From Sphingobacteriales bacterium (GTDB lineage: Bacteria > Bacteroidota > Bacteroidia > Sphingobacteriales > Sphingobacteriaceae), in assembly GCA_947478655.1 (NCBI GenBank), contig CANJWU010000073.1, forward strand, positions 1 through 6,126: a DNA stretch of 6,126 bases. The letters are read 5' to 3'. The notes beneath the pieces were generated by a model. The model was not told where the DNA came from. It ran no database searches and saw only the letters and a list, made by a program, of their open reading frames with translations. The translations under genes were made by a program, and so were the position numbers. Positions 1 through 5,470 of the stretch are shown here, piece by piece (the first letter of the stretch is position 1; each line of letters starts with the position of its first letter).

Positions 1-368
1 ACGCCACCGGTGGTATCTAATTTATAATGTTTAGCCAAATTAAATTGATGGATGACGGCTAATTTCGTTTCATCAGATTTTAATATTTGTAATAATTGTT
101 CTCCATCTTCGTCGGTTCCAAATTCTAATAAATTATATCTTGCAGTTCCAGGTTCTGTTAATAAACTGGTCGAGATTTTAGCATTCGTAGTTGGGTAAAA
201 AATTACACTGGCCTTATACTCTGGCGTAATAAATGCAGGGCCTGTAAAAATAAAAACGATTACGGAAACTAGCACGGAGCTCCCCGCAATTACCCATTTC
301 CATTTCATGACTAATTTTATCAAATAAAAAATATCAAATGAATAGTCGTTTTGTACTTCTTTGTCCAT
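1..368 (-). CDS. Wzz/chain-length determinant family protein, N-terminal part (runs off left edge)
   Basis: Reading the minus strand from the ATG at 368 gives 122 uninterrupted codons plus two bases to the window edge; the C-terminal part lies outside. The protein starts MDKEVQNDYSFDIFYLIKLV, has a basic/aromatic patch (MKWKW, residues 21-25), one hydrophobic membrane segment (about 25-42), then YKASVIFYPT (51-60), the beginning of the periplasmic Wzz domain. The short cytoplasmic head, TM1 and 'Y.A...+.P' entry are typical of Wzz/FepE/Etk-like inner-membrane proteins, which set the modal length of O-antigen or exopolysaccharide chains made by Wzy-dependent assembly. Full-length members carry a second C-terminal TM, not visible here. 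It lies 49 bp downstream of the flippase on the same strand, which fits a joint role in glycan export. A TACCTTTG -7-like element 24 bp before the ATG may give it its own promoter. A tyrosine-kinase fusion cannot be excluded because the C-terminus is missing. Confidence 0.85.
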   Translation of the reverse strand, partial: MDKEVQNDYSFDIFYLIKLVMKWKWVIAGSSVLVSVIVFIFTGPAFITPEYKASVIFYPTTNAKISTSLLTEPGTARYNLLEFGTDEDGEQLLQILKSDETKLAVIHQFNLAKHYKLDTTGG

Positions 369-392
369 GTTTTATTAATTAAAAAGGAAAGC

Positions 393-400
393 CAAAGGTA
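393..400 (-). promoter_or_regulatory. -7 promoter element (TACCTTTG) upstream of the Wzz-family gene
   Basis: The minus strand reads TACCTTTG, an exact match to the Bacteroidota sigma-A -7 consensus TAnnTTTG. It ends 24 bp before the ATG at 368, inside the 49-bp gap after the flippase stop. No convincing TTG/TTTG -33 element stands 17-23 bp upstream, so the call rests on the -7 match and its position. If used, it lets the chain-length gene be transcribed independently of the flippase. Confidence 0.45.
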
Positions 401-417
401 AGATTTTAAAAGAAAAC

Positions 418-1863
418 TTATTCTTCTGCTTTGATAATATTATTCAGTTGTTTAAAGGAGATTAAACGCAAAATACTCAGAAATAGTATACTTAATAGCA
501 AAGCAATTATAATGCTCCATAATGTGGGTAGGTGGTAGTTGGCTAACAACAGGCTTGCCATATAGCTTAAAAGCAGGGCTACGACTAGTTTAATGATCGT
601 TAACATTTTGATTTTCAAGGAAAAAACTTTTGTAGCAAAATAGAAATGTGCCAATGCAACAAAACCAAAACTGAGCATTGCATTCCAAGCGCAAGCTATT
701 GCACCATATTTAGGGATGAATATAAGGTTGGCTAATACATTAAAAACAACCGCAATGCCTGCAATTTTATTGAGTAATGAAATATTGCCATTTGCCGTTA
801 ATAAAGTGCCACAAACATAAGTGATACAACTGGCCACAAAACTAACCAACAATAAACCCAATAATTTACCAGCAAAGGCTGCATGTTGTAGGTATAGTAA
901 TTCCATCAAAGGCATGCTAAAAACATATACTACAAGGGCAAATGCAAAAGCAGGGAAAACCAGTAATTTAAAACCTGTTTTGACCATGGGCTCGACCGAT
1001 GCTTTGTCTTTAATTAATCTCGAAAATAGGGGATAAAGCAAGCCAGAAAATAAAATAGCAATCATATTGGCTGCGTCGATTAATCGATAGGCAGCAGCAT
1101 AAATGCCCACTTCTTCGTTGCCATTTGGATGCATCATTTTTAGTAAAACGGTATCCATTTTTGCATATAGCACCATTAATAAAGCTAACAAAGCAAAAGG
1201 AAAACTTTCTTTGATAATGAGCAAACAAAACTTTTTATCAAATTTAAAATTTGGGTTAATGCAGTAAAACTTTACAATAAAAAAGGAAACAGCTGCGGTA
1301 ATTCCAAAGGAGATTAATTGCAAAATACAAAAAAGTTGAATGTCTAAAAAGCCTTTTAGGCTTGGGATGTAGAGAAACACACCTACAAATACTATCATTA
1401 ACATTTTATCTAAAATAGAAATAAATGTATCTGTTTTAAATAAATGCAAGCCCGATAAATTAGAGCGATTATACAGTACAATAGAGTTTAATATTTGAGA
1501 AAAACCCAGCAAAAGAACCAAGTTCAATTCTATTTTATTTTGTTCACTAAAAATAAAATACCAAAGCAAAAGAAGTATAAAATAGGGAACAGTTAAAACA
1601 ATTTTAAAAACAGAGATGCGGCTAAAGTATTTGGTGAGTAGATGATTGTTTTGTGCAATGTGTCGATTGTTGAAATTGGTTATACCGGGATCGAGTATAA
1701 CACTTAAAATAAAACTCAAGTTAAACAGCGCATAAAATAAGCCATATGCATTGCTACCAACTGCGTTCTGCAAGCCTCGATCAATTCCAAATAAGTAAAG
1801 CGGCTTGATTAATAAATTAACAAAGACCAGTAGGATAAGATTGAGGATAAATTTTCGTTGCAT
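418..1863 (-). CDS. oligosaccharide flippase family protein (Wzx-like, MOP superfamily)
   Basis: A polytopic inner-membrane protein of 481 aa from the chosen ATG at 1863 (start MQRKFILNLILLVFVNLLIK). Hydrophobic segments run through the whole chain, roughly 12-14, consistent with Wzx/polysaccharide-biosynthesis exporters that flip undecaprenyl-linked glycan units across the inner membrane. Family-like stretches include GIDRGLQNAVGSNAYGLFYA near the N-terminus, LDPGITNFNNRHIAQ, and in the middle FPFALLALLMVLYAKMDTVL followed by GIYAAAYRLIDA. The frame is open upstream, so ATGs at 1929 and 1911 are possible (503 or 497 aa). I prefer 1863 because the family normally begins a few residues before the first TM, and because this leaves 69 bp for divergent promoters. 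No Shine-Dalgarno helps decide. It is divergent from the GT9 gene and followed by the Wzz-family gene. The exact glycan carried cannot be told from sequence. Confidence 0.9.
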   Translation of the reverse strand: MQRKFILNLILLVFVNLLIKPLYLFGIDRGLQNAVGSNAYGLFYALFNLSFILSVILDPGITNFNNRHIAQNNHLLTKYFSRISVFKIVLTVPYFILLLLWYFIFSEQNKIELNLVLLLGFSQILNSIVLYNRSNLSGLHLFKTDTFISILDKMLMIVFVGVFLYIPSLKGFLDIQLFCILQLISFGITAAVSFFIVKFYCINPNFKFDKKFCLLIIKESFPFALLALLMVLYAKMDTVLLKMMHPNGNEEVGIYAAAYRLIDAANMIAILFSGLLYPLFSRLIKDKASVEPMVKTGFKLLVFPAFAFALVVYVFSMPLMELLYLQHAAFAGKLLGLLLVSFVASCITYVCGTLLTANGNISLLNKIAGIAVVFNVLANLIFIPKYGAIACAWNAMLSFGFVALAHFYFATKVFSLKIKMLTIIKLVVALLLSYMASLLLANYHLPTLWSIIIALLLSILFLSILRLISFKQLNNIIKAEE

Positions 1864-1877
1864 ATTTGAAATCAATA

Positions 1878-1885
1878 CAAAGAAA
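1878..1885 (-). promoter_or_regulatory. imperfect -7 element (TTTCTTTG) for the flippase gene
   Basis: The minus strand reads TTTCTTTG, one mismatch (second position) from TAnnTTTG, and is the mirror image of the plus-strand element at 1893-1900. It ends 14 bp before the preferred flippase ATG at 1863, which would give a leader of only about 8-10 nt. No -33 match is visible. It is supported mainly by symmetry and position. Confidence 0.3.
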
Positions 1886-1892
1886 TTAAATT

Positions 1893-1900
1893 TATCTTTG
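1893..1900 (+). promoter_or_regulatory. -7 promoter element (TATCTTTG) of the GT9 glycosyltransferase gene
   Basis: TATCTTTG matches the Bacteroidota -7 consensus TAnnTTTG exactly and ends 32 bp before the GT9 ATG at 1933, which predicts a leader of about 25 nt. A TTTG at 1865-1868 could be the -33 element, but the spacer of 24 bp is slightly longer than usual. No Shine-Dalgarno sequence lies between element and start, as is common in this phylum. Confidence 0.55.
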
Positions 1901-1932
1901 TATTGCGACATTTCGGCTAAAATAAGCATTTA

Positions 1933-2961
1933 ATGAAAAAAGAAGATTTTATATATGCGAGCAGTATTTGCTGTTCTACCTGGATCAATGGCTTTAAAAA
2001 GCCTCAAAACATCCATGTATCGCGTATTTTGATCGTCAAATTGGATGAAATTGGAGATATGGTCAATGCCATCCCCGTTTTTCAAGCGCTTAAAAATACC
2101 TATCCCAGTGCTTCGCAAACTTTATGGTGTAAACCATTTGTAAAGCCTTTAATGGAACCGATGGCAGCAATAGATCATATTGTATTGTCTACAAAAGAAC
2201 TCAGTGGCAAATACGATTTGATAATAGAATTGCGTGGCACATTTGAATCCATTCTATATGCTTTGTTGCATCCACCACAATACCGATTAGACCGAGCAAG
2301 CGTACGCTTAAAAAATAAATTAAACAAAGGTGTGCATCCGCACGAGGTGTTTACGAATTTGCAAATCATCGAATCTTTGTTAACTGAAATACCCTCGGAA
2401 CCTTCTATTTTATTGAGTTTTACGGAGTCGGATGAAAAAATTGTACAACAATATTTAACAGGCAATCAGCTTAATCGCTTTGCTGTTTTTCATTGTGGAG
2501 CTAGAAAAAAATTACGCCAATGGAAAGAATCAAATTTTATTCAAGCGGCAAGCTATTTAAAAAATACGCATTCGCTTGATATTATTTTTGCAGGCGACGA
2601 TGCTGATTTAGCAATGATCTCGCGCATGCAAGCCGCCCTTGATTTTAAAAGTTACACGGTTGCTGGGCATTTTTCCTTGTCGTCTTTTGGTGCTTTGTGC
2701 AAACAAGCCCAGGTTTTTTTAGGTAACGAAAGCGGCCCTTTGCACATTGCAGCAGCTAGTGGTTGTCCTGTTTTGGGCTTATTTGGTCCGGGTGAGCCTA
2801 AGGTTTTTTATCCATGGGGCGCTAAGGCACATTTCTTGCACGAAGTATTGGAATGCAACCCTTGCGACCAAATCAATTGTAAATACCCAGAAAATACTTG
2901 TATGGATCGGATCAGTGTAGCGGCTGTGCAAGAAAAATTGAACGAAATTATTTTGCAGTAA
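1933..2961 (+). CDS. glycosyltransferase family 9 protein (ADP-heptose:LPS heptosyltransferase-like)
   Basis: A 342-aa soluble or peripheral GT-B enzyme expected to act at the cytoplasmic face of the inner membrane, moving a sugar from a nucleotide donor to LPS core or a related surface glycan. After a 30-residue N-terminal leader (with C13-C14) comes the N-terminal Rossmann start RILIVKLDEIGDMV (31-44), with the GD pair (41-42) that corresponds to the conserved acid of WaaC/WaaF-type enzymes. The C-terminal domain has FHCGARKKLRQW (186-197), FAGDDADL (219-226), and the donor-binding block GNESGPLHIAAASGCPVLGL (264-283) followed by FGPGEP (284-289). A Cys cluster C308-x2-C311-x4-C316-x6-C323 matches one seen in many GT9 proteins. 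The ATG at 1933 is the only upstream start; the next Met lies inside the first motif. Length is normal for GT9. The donor may not be heptose, since GT9 members vary. The gene ends with a 14-bp overlap with the convergent methyltransferase gene. Confidence 0.9.
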   Translation: MKKEDFIYASSICCSTWINGFKKPQNIHVSRILIVKLDEIGDMVNAIPVFQALKNTYPSASQTLWCKPFVKPLMEPMAAIDHIVLSTKELSGKYDLIIELRGTFESILYALLHPPQYRLDRASVRLKNKLNKGVHPHEVFTNLQIIESLLTEIPSEPSILLSFTESDEKIVQQYLTGNQLNRFAVFHCGARKKLRQWKESNFIQAASYLKNTHSLDIIFAGDDADLAMISRMQAALDFKSYTVAGHFSLSSFGALCKQAQVFLGNESGPLHIAAASGCPVLGLFGPGEPKVFYPWGAKAHFLHEVLECNPCDQINCKYPENTCMDRISVAAVQEKLNEIILQ

Positions 2962-2969
2962 TTTTTTTT
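2927..2969 (+). terminator. weak terminator-like hairpin plus T-tract at the end of the GT9 gene
   Basis: TGCAA (2927-2931) can pair with TTGCA (2953-2957), with further AATT/AATT pairing inside. A run of eight T (2962-2969) follows directly after the GT9 stop codon. The stem is AT-rich and interrupted, so intrinsic termination is only a possibility. It lies within the coding ends of both convergent genes, as no spacer exists between them. Confidence 0.25.
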
Positions 2970-3700
2970 GCTTTGATTAATAAGTTGGGGCTAAATACCA
3001 TTGCCCTGGTAGAGCGAGCAGTAGCAAAAATAACAAGCTTAATAAAAAACTTCACTACCAACCATATTATTTTTCTAAAAATTTCTTTGATGATATTGTT
3101 GCTGCGCATCAAAGAATTTAATACTTGAATTTCCGAAAAGCCTGCGGTTAATAATACTTGATTTGCAGAAGAATAATTTAAATAATTTTCGTGGGTAAAA
3201 TCGCCATTGGCAAAAAGTGTTGCAAAAGGCGCATCCAAGTTAGGTGTTCTGAATATTGCTATCCCATTAGCTTTCAGCGAATTTCTAACGGCGTTTAACA
3301 CTTCCATTAATTCATCTTTTGAAAAATGCTCGATTATATCTATACCGGTAATCACATCAAATTTTTCTAAATTTTCTTTAAGGAATGGTAAAAGATCTTG
3401 CAATTCAATTTCCGACAAGCCAATAGATTGCGCCATTTTTACTTGGCCTTCACTTAAATCGATTCCTTTTAAATTATGATAGCCGTTTTTCTTTAGCATA
3501 TAAATTAAAGAACCAAATCCGCAACCAATATCTAAAATCGCTGCATCGAGGTTATTAGGCATCAAAGGCAAAATTTCTTTCGCCAATAAATATTCTTCCG
3601 ATTTTATTTTCGCTTCCATATTTAAGGAAAAAGTTCTACCCGATTGACTATTAAAGTAATCTTGATAAAATAGTTGACGGTACTTAAATTCTGGAGGCAT
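2948..3700 (-). CDS. class I SAM-dependent methyltransferase
   Basis: A 250-aa protein from the ATG at 3700. It carries SAM-binding motif I ILDIGCGFGSL (55-65), the acidic end of strand 2 in GIDLS (79-83), a motif II-like DVITGIDIIEHF (115-126), and a later FRTPNLDAPF (150-159) and DFTHENYLN (167-175). This pattern fits the Methyltransf_23/UbiG-like group, often found in O-antigen and exopolysaccharide loci where it methylates a sugar or lipid-linked intermediate; the true acceptor is unknown. Residues 211-228 form a strongly hydrophobic stretch with two lysines that may sit on the membrane. The frame is open to an ATG at 3841, but that would run 91 bp antisense into the rnhB coding region, and the 47 extra residues look non-family; a -7 element 19 bp before 3700 also supports the shorter form. 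Its 3' end overlaps the GT9 gene by 14 bp. Confidence 0.88.
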   Translation of the reverse strand: MPPEFKYRQLFYQDYFNSQSGRTFSLNMEAKIKSEEYLLAKEILPLMPNNLDAAILDIGCGFGSLIYMLKKNGYHNLKGIDLSEGQVKMAQSIGLSEIELQDLLPFLKENLEKFDVITGIDIIEHFSKDELMEVLNAVRNSLKANGIAIFRTPNLDAPFATLFANGDFTHENYLNYSSANQVLLTAGFSEIQVLNSLMRSNNIIKEIFRKIIWLVVKFFIKLVIFATARSTRAMVFSPNLLIKAKKITAK

Positions 3701-3719
3701 AAAATTTATCGCTAATTCA

Positions 3720-3727
3720 CAAATATA
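3720..3727 (-). promoter_or_regulatory. -7 promoter element (TATATTTG) of the methyltransferase gene
   Basis: The minus strand reads TATATTTG, an exact TAnnTTTG match, ending 19 bp before the methyltransferase ATG at 3700. This implies a leader of roughly 13-15 nt. No TTG-like -33 element is seen at the usual distance. It sits back to back with the plus-strand element at 3733-3740. Confidence 0.5.
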
Positions 3728-3732
3728 AATTT

Positions 3733-3740
3733 TAAATTTG
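3733..3740 (+). promoter_or_regulatory. -7 promoter element (TAAATTTG) in front of rnhB
   Basis: TAAATTTG matches TAnnTTTG exactly and ends only 10 bp before the rnhB ATG at 3751. With a start point about 5-7 bp downstream of the element, the mRNA would have a leader of only about 3-6 nt, close to leaderless. No -33 element is visible. The alternative is that rnhB is served by a promoter further upstream and this is a fortuitous match. Confidence 0.4.
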
Positions 3741-3750
3741 AACAGTATAT

Positions 3751-4347
3751 ATGTTAAAGTTAAGGTATCAAAAAAAATTAATAGAAGCGGGCTGCGATGA
3801 AGCAGGAAGAGGTTGTTTAGCCGGTCCGGTTTTTGCAGCAAGCGTCATATTGCCTTCCCATTTTGAGCATCCCGACTTGAACGACTCCAAGCAATTGACT
3901 GAAAATAAGCGAGATGAATTGCGAATATTTATCGAAGCGCATGCATTGGCCTTTGCAGTAGCGACTTGCAGTGCAGCAGAAATTGACGAGATCAATATCT
4001 TGAAAGCATCATTTTTGGCTATGCACAGAGCCATTGATCAATTAACGACTCGCCCGCAATTGCTATTAATTGATGGCAATCGCTTTACCACTTACCAGGA
4101 TATACCACACCACTGTATCATTAAGGGCGATAGTAAATTTCAATCCATTGCGGCGGCTTCGATCTTAGCAAAAACCTACCGAGACGAATACATGTTAAAA
4201 ATTGCAGCAGATTATCCGGCTTATCGATGGGAACGTAATAAAGGATATCCAACCAAGGCACACCGCGATGCTATTGCAAAACATGGTGCAACGGAGCACC
4301 ATCGTATGACTTTCACCTTATTGCCACAACAGCTTAAAATGCTTTAA
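3751..4347 (+). CDS. rnhB: ribonuclease HII
   Basis: A 198-aa cytoplasmic endonuclease that cuts the RNA strand of RNA-DNA hybrids and starts ribonucleotide excision repair by nicking 5' of single misincorporated ribonucleotides. All type 2 RNase H landmarks are present: [14 protein letters not shown] (13-26) with catalytic D16 and E17 and the GRG substrate loop, LNDSKQLT (43-50), LLIDGN (105-110) with D108, and [20 protein letters not shown] (125-144) with D127 as the fourth metal ligand. The C-terminal [12 protein letters not shown] (160-171) and HHRMTF (183-188) are also standard. Length is normal and the short N-terminus ([14 protein letters not shown]) fits family members, so the ATG at 3751 is kept although a -7-like element lies just 10 bp upstream. 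It diverges from the methyltransferase gene and is followed after 40 bp by gcvT on the same strand; no functional link to the surface-glycan genes is expected. Confidence 0.96.
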   Translation: MLKLRYQKKLIEAGCDEAGRGCLAGPVFAASVILPSHFEHPDLNDSKQLTENKRDELRIFIEAHALAFAVATCSAAEIDEINILKASFLAMHRAIDQLTTRPQLLLIDGNRFTTYQDIPHHCIIKGDSKFQSIAAASILAKTYRDEYMLKIAADYPAYRWERNKGYPTKAHRDAIAKHGATEHHRMTFTLLPQQLKML

Positions 4348-4362
4348 TTGCATTTTTTTTAT

Positions 4363-4370
4363 TAATTTCG
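4363..4370 (+). promoter_or_regulatory. possible -7 element (TAATTTCG) for gcvT
   Basis: TAATTTCG differs from TAnnTTTG only at the seventh base and ends 17 bp before the gcvT ATG. It lies in the 40-bp rnhB-gcvT gap, which otherwise contains a run of eight T (4353-4360) and no clear hairpin or Shine-Dalgarno. A TTG at 4348-4350 is too close (12 bp) to be a standard -33 element. Support is modest; gcvT could also be read through from rnhB. Confidence 0.35.
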
Positions 4371-4387
4371 CCACATAAAATTTTACT

Positions 4388-5470
4388 ATGAAAAACACTG
4401 CATTAACCGATAAACATATTCAATTAAACGCCAAAATGGTTCCTTTTGCTGGGTATAATATGCCAGTTCAATACGAAGGTATCAACGCAGAACACGAAAC
4501 TGTTAGAAAAGCAGTAGGTGTTTTCGATGTTTCACATATGGGCGAGTTTATTTTAAAAGGTGCAGATGCTTTAGACTTAATACAACGCGTGGTATCTAAT
4601 GATGCATCGAAATTGGTAGACGGTAAAGTACAATACGCTTGTTTGCCAAATGAGCAAGGCGGTATAGTAGACGATTTATTGGTGTATCGCATCGACGAAA
4701 AAACATACATGTTAGTGGTGAATGCGTCTAACATCGAAAAAGATTGGAATTGGATTAGTAAATTCAATACTAAAAATGTAGAGATGCATAATATTTCAGA
4801 TAAAACTTCTTTATTGGCTGTTCAAGGACCTTTAGCGGCAAAAGCGCTACAATCATTGACTAGCTTGGATTTGGCTGCAATGGAATATTATACTTTTCAA
4901 AAAGGTGTTTTTGCCGGAATAGAAAATGTAGTTGTTTCTGCGACAGGATATACAGGTGCTGGAGGTTTCGAAATTTATTGCGATAACGAACATGCATTGC
5001 AAATTTGGGATGCTATTTTTAAAGCAGGCGCCGAATTTGGCATTAAGCCAATTGGTTTAGGTGCACGCGATACTTTGCGTTTAGAAATGGGGTTTTGTTT
5101 GTATGGAAATGATATCAACGACACTACATCGCCTATTGCTGCTGGGTTAGGTTGGATTACCAAATTCACTAAGGAGTTCACGAACGATAAAAATTTATTA
5201 CAACAAAAAGAAAACGGCGTTCCACAAAAGTTAATTGGATTCGAAATGATGGAGCGTGGTATTCCTCGTCACGATTATAAAATTGTAGATGCCAGTGGAG
5301 CAGAAATTGGAATCGTAACTTCTGGTACGCAATCACCTTCTTTGCAAAAAGCAATTGGCATGGGTTATGTGAATACTGCATACACAAAAGAAGGTTCAGA
5401 AATTTTCATTGCTATTCGTGATCAAAAAATAAAAGCGACCGTTGTTAAATTCCCTTTTTATAAATCATAA
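4388..5470 (+). CDS. gcvT: glycine cleavage system aminomethyltransferase (T-protein)
   Basis: A 360-aa cytoplasmic, tetrahydrofolate-dependent enzyme that takes the aminomethyl group from lipoyl-H-protein, releasing ammonia and forming 5,10-methylene-THF within the glycine cleavage complex. Seen in order: [17 protein letters not shown] (16-32), [10 protein letters not shown] (45-54), [11 protein letters not shown] (91-101) with the conserved acid pair D95-D96, LLAVQGPLA (142-150), [14 protein letters not shown] (184-197), [20 protein letters not shown] (223-242), and the C-terminal barrel [10 protein letters not shown] (290-299) and [10 protein letters not shown] (310-319). These distinguish true GcvT from YgfZ and from sarcosine or dimethylglycine dehydrogenase domains. 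Length is typical. The ATG is followed by a canonical N-terminus ([17 protein letters not shown]). No gcvH or gcvP is adjacent, so the system is scattered in this genome as far as can be seen. The downstream comB begins at the base after the stop codon, suggesting co-transcription. Confidence 0.97.
   Translation: MKNTALTDKHIQLNAKMVPFAGYNMPVQYEGINAEHETVRKAVGVFDVSHMGEFILKGADALDLIQRVVSNDASKLVDGKVQYACLPNEQGGIVDDLLVYRIDEKTYMLVVNASNIEKDWNWISKFNTKNVEMHNISDKTSLLAVQGPLAAKALQSLTSLDLAAMEYYTFQKGVFAGIENVVVSATGYTGAGGFEIYCDNEHALQIWDAIFKAGAEFGIKPIGLGARDTLRLEMGFCLYGNDINDTTSPIAAGLGWITKFTKEFTNDKNLLQQKENGVPQKLIGFEMMERGIPRHDYKIVDASGAEIGIVTSGTQSPSLQKAIGMGYVNTAYTKEGSEIFIAIRDQKIKATVVKFPFYKS

Larger units (their letters stand above)
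1873..1905. repeat. perfect 11-bp inverted repeat in the flippase/GT9 divergent region
   Basis: CAATACAAAGA (1873-1883) and TCTTTGTATTG (1895-1905) are exact reverse complements separated by an 11-nt A/T-only spacer. The right arm contains most of the plus-strand -7 element TATCTTTG. The left arm contains most of a mirror-image minus-strand element TTTCTTTG (1885 to 1878). The dyad may be an operator for a dimeric regulator of both genes, or simply the symmetrical core of a bidirectional promoter. If translation of the flippase starts at 1911 or 1929, the repeat would lie in coding sequence. Confidence 0.6.
3720..3740. repeat. 21-bp near-palindrome spanning the methyltransferase/rnhB divergent promoter
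   Basis: The two 10-bp arms CAAATATAAA and TTTAAATTTG flank a central T at 3730. Nine of the ten position pairs are complementary, with only 3725/3735 mismatched. The outer parts are the two opposing -7 elements. Because much of the arm is A/T, part of the symmetry could be chance; the outer CAAAT/ATTTG pair is explained by the promoter elements themselves. Confidence 0.45.

Noticed and set aside
821..1036. Plus-strand 71-codon frame inside the flippase gene, and a minus-strand frame at 1010-1228
   Set aside because: Both are shadows of the flippase coding sequence with no supporting signals.
1990..2003. Small palindrome GGCTTT-AA-AAAGCC near the start of the GT9 gene
   Set aside because: It is only 6-bp arms inside codons for GFKKP, in a stretch that appears typical of related proteins; no T-tract follows, so neither a terminator nor an attenuator is supported.
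2175..2465. 96-codon open frame antisense to the GT9 gene
   Set aside because: It lies wholly inside a well-supported gene, has no recognisable motif and is Cys/Ser-rich as expected of a shadow frame.
3170..3190. Short AATAATTTA-like tandem repetition
   Set aside because: It is two imperfect A/T-rich units within methyltransferase codons; expected by chance at this base composition.
3207..3479. 90-codon plus-strand frame inside the methyltransferase gene
   Set aside because: It is antisense to a gene with clear SAM motifs; no domain, promoter or start signal supports it.
3701..3841. N-terminal extension of the methyltransferase to an ATG at 3841
   Set aside because: It would overlap 91 bp of rnhB coding sequence and both opposed promoter elements, and the 47 added residues show no methyltransferase features.
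4468..4767. 99-codon minus-strand frame inside gcvT (with similar ones at 4975-5181 and 5178-5387)
   Set aside because: All are antisense to strongly conserved gcvT coding sequence and have no recognisable content.
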